Shown piece after piece: positions 39,805 to 56,818 of a stretch of 64,000 bases of DNA. The notes under the pieces are model-generated. The model was not told the origin of the DNA. It saw only the letters and a program-made list of their open reading frames with translations, and did not search any database. The position numbers and the translations under genes were made by a program. The first letter of the stretch is position 1. The number at the start of each line of letters is the position of its first letter. The stretch comes from Burkholderiales bacterium (lineage in GTDB: Bacteria > Pseudomonadota > Gammaproteobacteria > Burkholderiales > Burkholderiaceae_F): contig JADCGS010000010.1 of assembly GCA_020248865.1 (NCBI GenBank), positions 1 through 64,000 on the forward strand, in the 5' to 3' direction.

Positions 39805-40646
39805 GTGAACAGGCGCTGGATCAGGACCACCGCCGGCAGCACCGGCAGCAGCGCATCGATGCGGTCGAGCACGCCGCCGTGTCCCGGCAACAGCCCGCTG
39901 CTGTCCTTGCGCCCGGCCTGCCGCTTCATCAGGCTCTCGAACAGGTCGCCGACGATGGAAATGCCCACCAGCGCAGCCAGCAAGGCCATCACGAGCAGCA
40001 GGTTCATTCGCTCGAACAGCGCGTTGCTGAACAGGCCGAGCCCTGGCCAGAGCTGGTGCGCCAGCAGCGCCAGCAGCAGCACTGCCACCACCGCGCCGCC
40101 CACTCCGGCCCAGGTCTTGCCGGGGCTGATGTGGGGCGCCAGCTTGCGGCGGCCAAGGGCGCGGCCGGTGAAGTAGGCCGCGATGTCGGCAACCCAGACC
40201 AGCGCCAGCACCGAAAGCAGGGCGAGCAGACCCATGGAGTGCAGATGCAGCAGCGCCATCCACCCGGCGGTCAGCAGCGCGAAACACAGGATCACCGATG
40301 CCAACCGTCCTACGTGCGCGCCGCCGCGCTCGGCCTGCAGCAGCAGCACGAACAGCGACAGCCACACCGCGCTCGCACCAGCGACCACGAGTGTCAGCAC
40401 CGGCCCGCTGGGCGTGCGTCCGGCGATCTCGCCGGCCAGCAGGAGCAGCGCGTACGAGACACTCGCCACCACCGCCAGCCGGTCGGACAGTCCCGCCAGC
40501 CGCAGCCACTCGAAGGCAGCGGCACCGGTCAGAACGGCTGCCACCAACACGAAGCTGGCGCGGCCGAGCCAGACGGCGCCCAGCAGCACCGCCAGCAGCG
40601 CCAGGGCAGTGATCACGCGCTGCGACAGCGGCGTTGGAGGCTTCAT
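39801..40646 (-). CDS. cdsA: Phosphatidate cytidylyltransferase
   Basis: A 281-residue polytopic membrane enzyme making CDP-diacylglycerol. The C-terminal signature is [21 protein letters not shown] followed by DRIDAL, as in the CdsA family. About seven to eight hydrophobic segments are visible. Its start shares one base with the uppS stop (TGATG), and its stop overlaps dxr, so it is embedded in a coupled run of genes. Confidence 0.97.
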   Translation of the reverse strand: MKPPTPLSQRVITALALLAVLLGAVWLGRASFVLVAAVLTGAAAFEWLRLAGLSDRLAVVASVSYALLLLAGEIAGRTPSGPVLTLVVAGASAVWLSLFVLLLQAERGGAHVGRLASVILCFALLTAGWMALLHLHSMGLLALLSVLALVWVADIAAYFTGRALGRRKLAPHISPGKTWAGVGGAVVAVLLLALLAHQLWPGLGLFSNALFERMNLLLVMALLAALVGISIVGDLFESLMKRQAGRKDSSGLLPGHGGVLDRIDALLPVLPAVVLIQRLFT

Positions 40647-41368
40647 CACGAGTTGGCCGCCAGTTGCTGGCTGGTGCGGCCGAAGCGCCGCTCGCGCTGC
40701 GCGTACCAGGCAAGCGCCTCGTCGAAGGCGGCAGCGCTGAAGTCCGGCCAAAGGGCGTGCGTGAAGTACAGCTCGGCATAGGCGCACTGCCAGAGCAGGA
40801 AATTGCTGATGCGCTGCTCGCCGCCCGTGCGGATGAGCAGGTCGGGCTCGGGCGCGAAAGCCAGGGCGAGGTGCCTTTCGAGCGAGGCTTCGTCGAGCGC
40901 CTCGATGCCCTGCTCGCGTGCAGCGGCTCGCGCTGCCTGGACGATGTCCCAGCGCCCGCCATAACTTACGCACAGCGTCAGCTGCAGGCGCGTATTGGCG
41001 GCCGTGCGTTCCTCGGCCTCGGCAATCAGCCGCCGCAGTTCGGGGTCGAGCGTATTGCGCTCACCCACCACGCGCAGTCGAACGTCGTTTTCGACGAGCT
41101 TGACGACCTCCCTCTGCAGCGCCGACACGAACAGGCGCATCAGCGTGGAGACCTCGTCGGCCGGGCGGTGCCAGTTCTCCGAGCTGAACGCAAACAGCGT
41201 CAGGTACTCGATGCCGCGGCGGCCGCAGGTTTCCAGCACCGCCCGCACCGACTCCATGCCGCGGTTGTGACCGGCCATCCGCGGCAGATGCCGGGCCGTG
41301 GCCCAGCGTCCATTGCCATCCATGATGATCGCCACATGGCGCGGCACGCCGGTGTGCAACCGCTGCAT
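40646..41368 (-). CDS. uppS: Undecaprenyl diphosphate synthase
   Basis: A 240-residue cis-prenyltransferase producing the lipid carrier for peptidoglycan and O-antigen. It has the pyrophosphate-binding [13 protein letters not shown], the [14 protein letters not shown] segment and [23 protein letters not shown]. Length and motif order are normal. It lies 19 bases after frr and overlaps cdsA by one base. Confidence 0.97.
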   Translation of the reverse strand: MQRLHTGVPRHVAIIMDGNGRWATARHLPRMAGHNRGMESVRAVLETCGRRGIEYLTLFAFSSENWHRPADEVSTLMRLFVSALQREVVKLVENDVRLRVVGERNTLDPELRRLIAEAEERTAANTRLQLTLCVSYGGRWDIVQAARAAAREQGIEALDEASLERHLALAFAPEPDLLIRTGGEQRISNFLLWQCAYAELYFTHALWPDFSAAAFDEALAWYAQRERRFGRTSQQLAANS

Positions 41369-41387
41369 GGTGCGCGGCCCCGACCGT

Positions 41388-41951
41388 CTAGACGGTCAGG
41401 ATCTCTTTCTCTTTCTCGCCGATCAGCTTGTCGATGTCGGCGATGTGCCGGTCGGTCAGCTTCTGGATCTCGTCCTGCGCGCGCCGCTCGTCGTCTTCGG
41501 AGACGAGCTTCTTCTTGAGCAGCTCCTTCAGGTGCGTGTTGGCGTCGCGCCGCAGGTTGCGAACTGCCACCTTGGCGTTCTCGCCCTCGTGGCGCACCAC
41601 CTTGGTCAGCTCCTTGCGGCGCTCCTCCGTCAGCGCGGGCATCGGCACACGGATCAGGTCGCCCACGGTGGCCGGGTTGAGGCCAAGGTCGGACTCGCGG
41701 ATCGCCTTCTCGACAACCGGCACCATCTTCTTTTCCCATGGCTGCACGGTGATCGTGCGCGCATCGCCCAGACCCACGTTGGCCACCTGCGATAGCGGCA
41801 CCATCGAGCCATAGTAGTCGACCTGGATGTGATCGAGCAGGCCGGTATGGGCGCGGCCCGTACGGATCTTGGCGAGGTCATGCCTGAGCGCCTCGACCGA
41901 CTTGTCCATCTTCTGCTGTGCGCCGGTACGTATCTCGGGGATGGTGTTCAT
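41388..41951 (-). CDS. frr: Ribosome recycling factor
   Basis: A 187-residue protein that, with EF-G, splits ribosomes after termination. The conserved start ([21 protein letters not shown]) and [14 protein letters not shown] plus the C-terminal [16 protein letters not shown] are clear. The start at 41951 is the canonical position; upstream open frame belongs to a shadow. It follows pyrH by 35 bases. Confidence 0.97.
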   Translation of the reverse strand: MNTIPEIRTGAQQKMDKSVEALRHDLAKIRTGRAHTGLLDHIQVDYYGSMVPLSQVANVGLGDARTITVQPWEKKMVPVVEKAIRESDLGLNPATVGDLIRVPMPALTEERRKELTKVVRHEGENAKVAVRNLRRDANTHLKELLKKKLVSEDDERRAQDEIQKLTDRHIADIDKLIGEKEKEILTV

Positions 41952-41986
41952 CGGGGTCTCCTGTGGCTCATGTGCGGCTGGCGCGG

Positions 41987-42697
41987 CTAGACGTGCACCA
42001 GCGTGCCTTCGTCCTCGCCAAGCACCACGCGCTTGAGCGCGCCGGGCTTGCCGATGTCGAACACGTTGATCGGCAGCTTCTGGTCGCGGCACAGGGCGAA
42101 AGCGGTGGCGTCCATGATCTGGAGGCGCCTCGTCAGCGCCTCGTCGAAGCTGATGTCGGCGTAGCGGGTGGCTCTCGGGTCCTTTCGGGGGTCGGCGGAG
42201 TAGACGCCATCGACCTTGGTGGCCTTGAGAACGATCTGCGCGCCCATCTCGGCGCCGCGCAGCGCCGCGGCCGTGTCGGTGGTGAAGAAGGGGTTGCCGG
42301 TGCCGGCGGCGAAGATCACCACCTTGCCTTCCTCCAGGTAGCGCATCGCCTTCGGCCGGATATAGGGCTCGACCACCTGCTCGATGTTCAGGGCCGACTG
42401 CACACGCGCCTCGATGCCGGCGCGGCGCATGGCATCCTGCAGGGCCATGGCGTTCATCACCGTGGCCATCATGCCCATGTAGTCGGCGGTGGCACGATCC
42501 ATCCCCGCTGCGCCCAGCGCCACGCCGCGGAAGATGTTGCCGCCGCCGATCACGACGGCCAGTTCCACACCGAGCGCCACCACGTCGCCGATGTCGGCCA
42601 CCATGCGTTCGATGGTCTGGCGGTTGATGCCGAAGGCATCACTGCCCATCAGGGCTTCGCCGGACAGCTTCAGCAGGACGCGTTTGTAGGCAGACAT
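41987..42697 (-). CDS. pyrH: UMP kinase
   Basis: A 236-residue amino-acid-kinase-fold enzyme phosphorylating UMP to UDP. It shows [21 protein letters not shown] and [12 protein letters not shown], with [15 protein letters not shown]. It lies in the usual rpsB-tsf-pyrH-frr order, 44 bases after tsf. Confidence 0.97.
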   Translation of the reverse strand: MSAYKRVLLKLSGEALMGSDAFGINRQTIERMVADIGDVVALGVELAVVIGGGNIFRGVALGAAGMDRATADYMGMMATVMNAMALQDAMRRAGIEARVQSALNIEQVVEPYIRPKAMRYLEEGKVVIFAAGTGNPFFTTDTAAALRGAEMGAQIVLKATKVDGVYSADPRKDPRATRYADISFDEALTRRLQIMDATAFALCRDQKLPINVFDIGKPGALKRVVLGEDEGTLVHV

Positions 42698-42741
42698 GGC
42701 GGCGCGTTTGGGGGCGGAAGGCAGAACAGGACCGTGCCAGC

Positions 42742-43635
42742 TTACCCGCGCGCAGCGGCGGCCTGGGCGGCCACCTCGGCGGCAAAGTCGGTCTGCTTCT
42801 TCTCGATGCCCTCACCGACCACGTACAGGACGAACCGGGCCACGCCAGCGCCCTTGCTCCTGAGCAGTTGCTCAATCGTCTGCTTGCCGTCGGCGGCCTT
42901 GACGAACACCTGCCCCAGCAGCGTGACGTCCTTGAGGAACTTCTGCACCGAACCCTCGGCGATCTTGTCGAGCATGGCTTCCGGCTTGCCCGCCTCGCGC
43001 GCCTTTTCGATGGCGATGCGGCGCTCGGTCTCGAGCAGCTCGGCCGGCACGCCCGAGGCGTCGACCGACCGGGGCTTGCTGGCGGCGATGTGCATCGCCA
43101 GATCCTTGGCGAGCGTCTCGTCGCCACCGGTCACGTCGACCAGTACGCCGATCTTGCTGCCGCCGTGTACGTAACTGGCCAAGCGACCCTGCGCCTGCAC
43201 CCGCTCGAAGCGGCGGATCGACATGTTTTCGCCGATCTTGCCCACCAGCGCGGTGCGTACCGAGTCCACCGTGCCGCCGTCCAGCGGCAGCGCCGACAGG
43301 GCGGCCACATCGGTCGGGTTCTTGTCGGCCACCAGGACGGCCAGGTTGCGGCAGAACGCCAGAAAGTCGTCGTTCTTGGCCACGAAGTCGGTCTCACAAT
43401 TGATCTCCACCAGCGTCGCCAGCTTGGCGTCCGCCGTCAAGTGGACCGCGACGATGCCCTCGGCCGCGACCCGCGTCGCCGCCTTGCTCGCCTTGTTGCC
43501 GAGCTTGACCCGCAGAATCTCTTCGGCCTTGGCCATGTCGCCGCCGGCCTCGGCCAGCGCCTTCTTGCACTCCATCATCGGCGCGTCGGTCTTCTCGCGC
43601 AGTTCCTTGACCATGCCAGCGGTGATTTCCGCCAT
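42742..43635 (-). CDS. tsf: Translation elongation factor Ts
   Basis: A 297-residue nucleotide exchange factor for EF-Tu. The N-terminal UBA-like domain ends before the signature [19 protein letters not shown], and the core shows [15 protein letters not shown]. The start at 43635 (MAEITAGMV) is used rather than one three codons up. Two hairpins lie between it and rpsB. Confidence 0.97.
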   Translation of the reverse strand: MAEITAGMVKELREKTDAPMMECKKALAEAGGDMAKAEEILRVKLGNKASKAATRVAAEGIVAVHLTADAKLATLVEINCETDFVAKNDDFLAFCRNLAVLVADKNPTDVAALSALPLDGGTVDSVRTALVGKIGENMSIRRFERVQAQGRLASYVHGGSKIGVLVDVTGGDETLAKDLAMHIAASKPRSVDASGVPAELLETERRIAIEKAREAGKPEAMLDKIAEGSVQKFLKDVTLLGQVFVKAADGKQTIEQLLRSKGAGVARFVLYVVGEGIEKKQTDFAAEVAAQAAAARG

Positions 43636-43662
43636 GAGAGTCACTCCTTGAACGCTTGCGAA

Positions 43663-43683
43663 AAGGGGGCTTGCCGCCCCCTT
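43663..43683 (-). terminator. Terminator-like hairpin between rpsB and tsf
   Basis: On the minus strand AAGGGGGC, loop of five, GCCCCCTT, then TTCG, gives an eight-pair stem with a short T run, located 27 bases before the tsf start. It is probably a partial terminator or attenuator that lowers tsf relative to rpsB, or a processing site; a full stop is unlikely since tsf needs the rpsB promoter. Confidence 0.55.
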
Positions 43684-43695
43684 GAAAGTTCGAGT

Positions 43696-43716
43696 GGTGC
43701 CCGGACAGCGGGCACC
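43696..43716 (-). other. Perfect stem-loop just after the rpsB stop codon
   Basis: GGTGCCCG pairs perfectly with CGGGCACC around a five-base loop, 14 bases after the rpsB stop. There is no T run, so it is more likely a 3' stabiliser or processing hairpin than a terminator. Together with the next hairpin it makes the rpsB-tsf spacer highly structured. Confidence 0.5.
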
Positions 43717-43730
43717 GCAGGCGCGCCGCC

Positions 43731-44480
43731 TTATGCCGCGGCCTCGTCCTGCACCTCGACAAACTCCTCGTCGGACACCGCCTGCACCACGCCGGCCATG
43801 CCCTGGGCCTTGCCTTCCAGCACGGCATCGGCCATGCCGCGGGCATACAGGCGCACCGCCCGGCTGGAGTCGTCATTGCCCGGGATGACGTGGGTGACAC
43901 CCTCGGGCGAGTGATTGGTGTCGACCACGGCGACCACCGGGATGCCGAGCTTGGAGGCTTCCTGAATTGCGATCTTGTGGTAGCCGACGTCGATCACGAA
44001 GATCGCATCCGGCAGCGCCGTCATATCCTTGATGCCGCCGATCGACTTGTTGAGCTTCTCGATCTCGCGCTGATACGACAGGGCCTCCTTCTTGGACAAC
44101 CGCTCCAGCCCGCCGTCCTCGGCCATCTGCTCCATTTCCTTGAGCCGCTTGATGGAGACCTTGACCGTCTTGAAGTTGGTCAGCATGCCGCCCAGCCAGC
44201 GCTGGTCCACGAAGGGCATGCCGGCGCGCCGGGCCTCCTCGACCACGATTTCGCGCGCCTGGCGTTTGGTGCCGACGAACAGGACCGTGCCGCGGTTGGC
44301 CGCCAACTGGCGCACGAACTTGGCGGCGCCGTTGAAGTTGTCGAGCGTGCGCTCGAGGTTGATGATGTGGATCTTGTTGCGGTGGCCGAAGATGAAAGGA
44401 GCCATCTTCGGGTTCCAGAAGCGGGTCTGGTGGCCAAAGTGGACACCCGCCTCCAGCATCTGGCGCATGGTCACGGACAT
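43731..44480 (-). CDS. rpsB: 30S ribosomal protein S2
   Basis: A 249-residue ribosomal protein with the conserved [22 protein letters not shown] start (split here as [14 protein letters not shown] and RFWNPKM), [13 protein letters not shown] and a C-terminal acidic tail. It is the first gene of the block that runs to trmH. The leader before it is about 150 bases if the TATAAT at 44642-44637 is its -10 element, consistent with the known autoregulation of rpsB by S2 through its leader. Confidence 0.98.
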   Translation of the reverse strand: MSVTMRQMLEAGVHFGHQTRFWNPKMAPFIFGHRNKIHIINLERTLDNFNGAAKFVRQLAANRGTVLFVGTKRQAREIVVEEARRAGMPFVDQRWLGGMLTNFKTVKVSIKRLKEMEQMAEDGGLERLSKKEALSYQREIEKLNKSIGGIKDMTALPDAIFVIDVGYHKIAIQEASKLGIPVVAVVDTNHSPEGVTHVIPGNDDSSRAVRLYARGMADAVLEGKAQGMAGVVQAVSDEEFVEVQDEAAA

Positions 44481-44635
44481 AGCGAACTCCTGCCAAGGTT
44501 GGGTCTGATGCAGCCGCCAGAGCCCTGACTGGTCAGGACACCTCGGAGGGCGGCGCACGCGGATTTGCCCCCCTCCTCCCTGGCGGCACAAGCCAGAAAT
44601 GCCCAGAAGCGCCGTTGGGAAGATGGGAAGCCCTC

Positions 44636-44642
44636 TATTATA
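44636..44642. promoter_or_regulatory. Candidate -10 element(s) between divergent rpsB and map
   Basis: The AT-rich heptamer TATTATA reads as a perfect TATAAT on the minus strand (44642-44637), about 157 bases from rpsB. On the plus strand it reads TATTAT with a TTGGGA 15 bases upstream, for map. No good -35 is visible for the rpsB direction. It is the only AT-rich island in the 208-base gap. Confidence 0.45.
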
Positions 44643-44688
44643 TGTGGTTTCGCCCGCCGCCGAGGCCGGGCCCCCGCAGGAATCGCCC

Positions 44689-45516
44689 ATGGGCATCGTC
44701 ATCAAGACCGCCGAGGACATCGAAGGCATGCGCCTGGCGGGCCGTCTGGCCGCCGAAGTGCTCGACTTCATCGCCCCGCACATCAAGCCCGGAGTCAGCA
44801 CGGGCGAGCTCGACCGCCTCTGCCACGACTACATGCTCGAGACACAAGGCACGGTACCGGCGCCACTGAACTATGCGCCGCCGGGGTACCGACCCTATCC
44901 CAAGTCGATCTGCACCTCCGTCAATCATCAGGTCTGCCACGGCATCCCGGGCGAGCGCGTACTGAAGAACGGCGACATCGTCAACATCGACGTCACCGTC
45001 ATCAAGAACGGCTTCCACGGCGACAACAGCCGCATGTATTTCGTCGGCGAGCCATCGATCGCGGCGCGGCGGCTATGCGAAGTTACCTTCGAGTGCATGT
45101 GGCTGGGCATCGCCCAGATCCGGCCGGGCGCGGCGCTGGGCGACGTTGGCTACGCCATCCAGACGCACGCCGAGAAGCACGGCTACAGCGTGGTGCGGGA
45201 GTTCTGCGGGCACGGGATCGGCCGCAAGTTCCACGAGGAGCCGCAGGTGCTTCACTACGGCCGGCCCGGCACGCTCGACCGCCTGGTCGAGGGCATGACC
45301 TTCACCGTGGAGCCGATGATCAACGCCGGCCGCCGCGAGATCAAGGAGCTGGCCGACGGCTGGACCATCGTCACCAAGGACCACAGCCTGTCGGCGCAGT
45401 GGGAGCACACCGTGCTCGTCACCGCCCGCGGCTACGAGATCCTGACCCAGTCGGCCGGCACGCCGCCCCCGCCAGCCATCGTGTCCCGCCCCGCTCCGGC
45501 GCTGGCGCCGGCCTAG
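44689..45516 (+). CDS. map: Methionine aminopeptidase, type I
   Basis: A 275-residue dimetal peptidase removing the initiator Met. Metal ligands are seen in [17 protein letters not shown] (two Asp), GHGIGRKFH (His), FTVEPMI (Glu) and QWEHT (Glu). A Pro/Ala-rich C-terminal tail adds about ten residues. The start at 44689 ([15 protein letters not shown]) follows AGGA at short distance. It is divergent from rpsB, its conserved position, and followed by glnD. Confidence 0.97.
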   Translation: MGIVIKTAEDIEGMRLAGRLAAEVLDFIAPHIKPGVSTGELDRLCHDYMLETQGTVPAPLNYAPPGYRPYPKSICTSVNHQVCHGIPGERVLKNGDIVNIDVTVIKNGFHGDNSRMYFVGEPSIAARRLCEVTFECMWLGIAQIRPGAALGDVGYAIQTHAEKHGYSVVREFCGHGIGRKFHEEPQVLHYGRPGTLDRLVEGMTFTVEPMINAGRREIKELADGWTIVTKDHSLSAQWEHTVLVTARGYEILTQSAGTPPPPAIVSRPAPALAPA

Positions 45517-45569
45517 ACCGAACGCTGCGCAGCGGCAGTCCGTCACGGCGTCCAGGATCGGCTCGCGCC

Positions 45570-48125
45570 ATGAACGACGCCGGCTACTCGCTTCGCACCG
45601 AGTTGCGCGCCGAGCGCGAAGCGCTGTTTGCCGGGTTCCAACGCAATGGCCGCGTGGCGCCCCTGCTGCGGGCACTGGCGCGGACCGTGGACCGGCTGCT
45701 GCGGCGCATCGTGGTGGACGCCAATCTGCGCGACAAGATTCTCCTGGTGGCCGTCGGCGGCTACGGCCGCGGCGAGCTGTTCCCGCACTCGGACGTCGAC
45801 GTCCTCATCATCCCGTGCCAGGCGCTCGCTGCGGCCGATGAACAGGCGGTCGAGACCCTGGTGGGCGTGCTGTGGGACCTTGGCCTGCACCTCGGTCATT
45901 CGGTGCGCACGCTGGACGAGTGCGAGCAGGAGGCCAGCCGCGACGTTACCGTGCTGACGTCGATGTTGGAGGCGCGGCTGCTCACCGGACCGCGACCTCT
46001 GTATCGCGAGTTCTGCCGCCGCATCCGCGCCTGCCTCGATCCCCAGGCGTTCTTCCGCGCCAAGATGCTGGAGCAGCAGCAGCGGCACACCAAGTTCCAG
46101 GACTCGCCCTACAGCCTCGAGCCCAACTGCAAGGAGAGCCCGGGTGGGCTGCGCGACCTGCAGGTGCTGCTGTGGGTAGCGCGCGCCGCCGGCCTCGGCG
46201 GGTCGTGGCGAGAGCTCGAGCGGCGCGGCATCCTGACCGCCGACGAGCGTCGCCTGATCCAGCGCAACGAGAGGGTGCTCAAGGAAATCCGCGCGCGGGT
46301 GCACCTGGCAGCCGGGCGCCGCGAGGACCGGCTGGTGTTCGACGTGCAGCACCAGGTGGCGCTGTCGGCCGGCTTCGAGGCGACCGCCAGCCGCCGGGCC
46401 AGCGAGATGCTGATGCAGCGCTACTACCTGGCGGCCAAGGGCATCACCCAGCTGAACACCATCGTGCTGCAGAACATCGAGGTGGCCCTGTTTCCGCGCA
46501 GCGACGAGGCCGCCACGCCGATCGACGAGACCTTCGTCGCGCGCAACGAGGTCCTCGATCTGGCCTCCGACGACGGCCTGCGGCGCGATCCCAACGGCCT
46601 GCTGCGCGCCTTCCTGATCCTGGCGCAATACCGCGAACTCAAGGGCATGTCGGCGCGACTCTTGCGCGCGCTGTGGCACGAGCGCGACCGTATCGATGCG
46701 CGATTCCGCCGCGATCCGCGCAATCGCGCCACCTTCCTGGCGATCCTGCAGCAGCCGGTGGGCGTGACGCACAACCTGCGGCGCATGAACCAGTGGTCGA
46801 TCCTCGGCCGCTACCTGCCGGTGTTTCGCCGCATCGTGGGCCAGATGCAGCACGACCTGTTCCACGTGTACACGGTCGACATGCACATCCTGATGGTGCT
46901 GCGCAACCTGCGCCGCTTTGCGCTGGCCCAGTTCGCGCACGAGTACCCCATGTGCAGCCAGTTGATGGCCGACTTCGAGCGGCCGTGGGTGCTGCTGATT
47001 GCCGCGCTGTTCCACGACATCGCCAAGGGCCGCGGCGGCGACCACAGCGAGCTGGGCATGGCCGACGCGCGCGCGTTCTGCCGGGCGCACGACATCGGCA
47101 AGGAAGACACCAACCTCATCTGCTTCCTGGTGGAGCATCACCTGACCATGTCGCAGATCGCGCAGAAGCAGGACATCGCCGACCCGGCCGTGGTCAGCCG
47201 TTTTGCCAAGCTGGTGGCCAGCGAGCGGCGGCTGGTGGCGCTGTATCTGCTCACGGTGGCCGACATCCGCGGTACCAGCCCCAAGGTGTGGAACGCCTGG
47301 AAAGGCCGGCTGCTGGAGGACCTGTTCCGCCAGACACGGCGCCTGCTGGGCGGCGAGGCCGTGCCCGCGACTACCGAGCTGGAGCGCCGCAAGCGCGAGG
47401 CGCTGCGCTTGCTCAGCCTGTATGGCGTGTCACCGAGCGCCCACGAGCCACTGTGGAAACAGCTCGACGTCGTCTACTTCCTGCGCCACACCGCCCATGA
47501 CATCGCCTGGCACACGCGCACCCTGCTGGCCCACGTGCATACCGGCCAGCCGATCGTCCGCAGCCGCCTGTCGGCTGCCGGCGAAGGCGTGGAGGTGCTC
47601 ATCTACGTGAAGGACCAGCGCGAGCTCTTCGCACGCGTTTGCGGCTACTTCGACAGCGCCGGGCTGTCGATCCTGGATGCCAAGATTCACACCACGAGGC
47701 ACGGCTACGCGCTGGACACCTTCCTGGTCACTGACCAGGGGCGCGCGGCACACTTCCGCAGCCTGCTGGCGCAGATCGAGAAGGACCTGTCGCAGTGGAT
47801 CGACGCGGCTGGTGCGCTGCCCGAGCCGGTCAAGGGGCGGCTGTCGCGCCAGTCGCGCCACTTTCCGATCTCGCCGACGGTGCACCTGGCTCCCGACGAA
47901 CGCGGCAGCGCACACCTGCTGACGATCACCGCCACCGACCGCATCGGCCTGCTTTACGCGACTACCCGGGTCCTGGCCCGCCATGGCATCAACATCCACA
48001 CCGCCAAGATCAACACCCTGGGCGAGCGTGTCGAGGACGTCTTCCTGATCGACGGCGCGGTGCTGGAGACCGCGCGCGGACAGTTGCAGCTCGAGCAGGA
48101 CCTGCTCGAATCCCTGGCCACCTAG
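45570..48125 (+). CDS. glnD: Bifunctional [protein-PII] uridylyltransferase/uridylyl-removing enzyme
   Basis: An 851-residue nitrogen sensor that adds or removes UMP on PII according to glutamine. The nucleotidyltransferase motif GGYGRGELFPHSDVDVL lies near residue 63. The HD phosphohydrolase motif LFHDIAKGRGGDHSELG lies near residue 480, and two ACT domains are at about 670 and 780. Full length suggests a functional protein. The map-glnD pair is normal; PII itself is not in the window. Confidence 0.97.
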   Translation: MNDAGYSLRTELRAEREALFAGFQRNGRVAPLLRALARTVDRLLRRIVVDANLRDKILLVAVGGYGRGELFPHSDVDVLIIPCQALAAADEQAVETLVGVLWDLGLHLGHSVRTLDECEQEASRDVTVLTSMLEARLLTGPRPLYREFCRRIRACLDPQAFFRAKMLEQQQRHTKFQDSPYSLEPNCKESPGGLRDLQVLLWVARAAGLGGSWRELERRGILTADERRLIQRNERVLKEIRARVHLAAGRREDRLVFDVQHQVALSAGFEATASRRASEMLMQRYYLAAKGITQLNTIVLQNIEVALFPRSDEAATPIDETFVARNEVLDLASDDGLRRDPNGLLRAFLILAQYRELKGMSARLLRALWHERDRIDARFRRDPRNRATFLAILQQPVGVTHNLRRMNQWSILGRYLPVFRRIVGQMQHDLFHVYTVDMHILMVLRNLRRFALAQFAHEYPMCSQLMADFERPWVLLIAALFHDIAKGRGGDHSELGMADARAFCRAHDIGKEDTNLICFLVEHHLTMSQIAQKQDIADPAVVSRFAKLVASERRLVALYLLTVADIRGTSPKVWNAWKGRLLEDLFRQTRRLLGGEAVPATTELERRKREALRLLSLYGVSPSAHEPLWKQLDVVYFLRHTAHDIAWHTRTLLAHVHTGQPIVRSRLSAAGEGVEVLIYVKDQRELFARVCGYFDSAGLSILDAKIHTTRHGYALDTFLVTDQGRAAHFRSLLAQIEKDLSQWIDAAGALPEPVKGRLSRQSRHFPISPTVHLAPDERGSAHLLTITATDRIGLLYATTRVLARHGINIHTAKINTLGERVEDVFLIDGAVLETARGQLQLEQDLLESLAT

Positions 48126-48138
48126 CCGGCGTCCAGGC

Positions 48139-48672
48139 TCAATCCTCCGCCGGTCCGACCAGTGCCGGAAACAGCACCTCGGTGAAGCCGAAGCGCGTGA
48201 AGTCCCGTACGCGCATCGGATACAGCACGCCGTCGAGGTGGTCGCACTCGTGCTGCACCACGCGCGCGTGAAAGCCGTCCACCGTCCGATCGATCGGCGC
48301 GCCATCCGCATCGAAGCCCGTGTAGCGCAAAGCGCGCCAGCGCGGCACCACGCCGCGCAGGCCGGGCACCGACAGGCAACCCTCCCAGCCTTCCTCCAGC
48401 TCCTCGGACAGCGGGGTCAGGATCGGGTTGATGAGCACGGTCGGCGGCACCGCCGGCGCCTCGGGATAGCGCTGCAGCCTGTCGAAGCCGAAGATGACCA
48501 CGCGCAGGTCGACGCCGATCTGCGGCGCCGCCAGTCCGGCACCGCCGGCCGCGTGCATCGTCTCGAACAGGTCCGCGATCAGCGCGCGCAGCTCGGGCGT
48601 GCCGAACTGCCGCACTGGTGCGGCCACCCGCAGCAGGCGCGGGTCGCCCATCTTCAGGATGGGGTGGATCAT
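48139..48672 (-). CDS. def: Peptide deformylase
   Basis: A 177-residue metalloenzyme removing the formyl group from nascent proteins. Motif [12 protein letters not shown], motif II EGCLS (C99) and motif III HECDH (H141, E142, H145) are intact. The start overlaps the phosphorylase stop by ATGA (48669-48672). It is separate from the usual def-fmt pair, so this could be a second deformylase of the genome. Confidence 0.95.
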   Translation of the reverse strand: MIHPILKMGDPRLLRVAAPVRQFGTPELRALIADLFETMHAAGGAGLAAPQIGVDLRVVIFGFDRLQRYPEAPAVPPTVLINPILTPLSEELEEGWEGCLSVPGLRGVVPRWRALRYTGFDADGAPIDRTVDGFHARVVQHECDHLDGVLYPMRVRDFTRFGFTEVLFPALVGPAED

Positions 48673-49427
48673 GCGGGTTCCGGTTGTGATGAGGCCCGGA
48701 CTGCGGCCTCGACGATCCGTACCGCGCGCTCGATGGTGGCCTTGAGCACCTCGTCGAGGTCGGCGAGCTTGATCTCGTCCTTGCTGCTGCCGCGGCCGGC
48801 CGCGTGGTTTACCACCACGCACAGCGCCGCGTACTCGAGTTGGGCCTCGCGCGCCAGCGCCGCCTCGGGCATGCCGGTCATGCCGACGACGTCGCCCCCG
48901 TCGCGGGCGATGCGCTCGATCTCGGCCGCCGTCTCCAGCCGCGGGCCCTGCGTGCAGGCATAGGTGGCACCATCGACGGCGGCATCGCCGCAGGCCTGGG
49001 CCGCCTGCAGCAGCAGCTTGCGCATGCGCGCCGAGTACGGCTGGGTGAAGTCCACATGCACCACCGGCGCATCGGCCCCGGAGAAGAAAGTGTGCCGGCG
49101 GCCATGCGTGTAGTCGATGATCTGGTCCGGCACCACCAGGGAGCCGGGTCCGAGATCGGCACGGATGCCGCCGACCGAAGCCACCGCGATCACGCCGCGC
49201 ACCTGCAGCTCCTTCAGGGCCCACAGGTTGGCGCGGTAGTTGATTTCGTGCGGCGGCAGCGTGTGGCCGTAGCCGTGCCGCGCCAGGAACACCACCTCGC
49301 GCCCGGCGAGCGCGCCGAAGGTCAGAGCACCCGAGGGCTCGCCGTAAGGCGTACGCATGACTTCGCGCCGGACCTGCGTGAGCACCGAGAGCCTGGCCAG
49401 ACCGCTGCCGCCGATGATTGCGTACAT
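48669..49427 (-). CDS. mtnP: S-methyl-5'-thioinosine (or thioadenosine) phosphorylase
   Basis: A 252-residue purine nucleoside phosphorylase of the MTAP family with [13 protein letters not shown], the phosphate and base-binding [21 protein letters not shown], and [16 protein letters not shown]. Members of this length and sequence type in Pseudomonas and Burkholderiales act on methylthioinosine rather than methylthioadenosine, so the substrate preference is open. It is coupled to def and follows ligA by 14 bases on the same strand. Confidence 0.88.
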   Translation of the reverse strand: MYAIIGGSGLARLSVLTQVRREVMRTPYGEPSGALTFGALAGREVVFLARHGYGHTLPPHEINYRANLWALKELQVRGVIAVASVGGIRADLGPGSLVVPDQIIDYTHGRRHTFFSGADAPVVHVDFTQPYSARMRKLLLQAAQACGDAAVDGATYACTQGPRLETAAEIERIARDGGDVVGMTGMPEAALAREAQLEYAALCVVVNHAAGRGSSKDEIKLADLDEVLKATIERAVRIVEAAVRASSQPEPA

Positions 49428-49441
49428 GCCTGCTTCGTCCT

Positions 49442-56224
<6,783 letters not shown>

Positions 56225-56376
56225 GGATGAGGTTCCGGAGAATCGGGCGCGACGGGCAGGCCGCCTGCGCCCAAGGGGTTGCAGTGGGGAACGAAATGAC
56301 GGCGACCGAGGTCGGTCGGGACGTCGATCGGTCACTGTCCGTAGAATGATAACGAAGCCCATCTGCTCAGTCCTTC

Positions 56377-56799
56377 ATGCCCAGCCGCCCAAGCCAGACG
56401 CTCGAGTCCTTCGCCAATCCCAGCCCCGGGCGCGATTACCTCGTGCACATCGAGGTGCCGGAGTTCACCTGCCTGTGCCCGCTCACCGGCCAGCCCGACT
56501 TCGCCACGCTGGTCCTCGACTACGTGCCGCACCGGCGCAACCTGGAGCTGAAGGCGCTCAAGCTGTACATGTGGTCATACCGCGATCAAGGCGCGTTCCA
56601 CGAGGCGGTGACCAACAAGATCCTCGACGACATCGTCGCGGCGACCGCGCCGCGCTTTGCGCGCCTGACCGCCCGCTGGTACGTGCGCGGCGGCATCTTC
56701 ACCTCGGTGGTGGCCGAGCACCGCAAGCGCGGCTGGAAGGCCGCCCCGTTCATCGAGATCGGTCGCCCCGGCGTCGAGGGCGGCCCGATGCGCGGATGA
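56377..56799 (+). CDS. queF: NADPH-dependent 7-cyano-7-deazaguanine reductase
   Basis: A 140-residue single-domain (type I) QueF reducing preQ0 to preQ1 for queuosine in tRNA. The catalytic Cys lies in [12 protein letters not shown] (residue 34) and the QueF motif continues to [18 protein letters not shown]. It is divergent from smc with its own promoter region of about 150 bases. No other queuosine genes are in the window. Confidence 0.95.
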   Translation: MPSRPSQTLESFANPSPGRDYLVHIEVPEFTCLCPLTGQPDFATLVLDYVPHRRNLELKALKLYMWSYRDQGAFHEAVTNKILDDIVAATAPRFARLTARWYVRGGIFTSVVAEHRKRGWKAAPFIEIGRPGVEGGPMRG

Positions 56800-56818
56800 C
56801 CGAAGCGAGCCGGCGTCG

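Noticed and set aside
35184-40176. Two very long plus-strand open frames (709 and 945 codons)
   Set aside because: Antisense to bamA, rseP and dxr, which have all expected motifs; shadow frames from codon bias.
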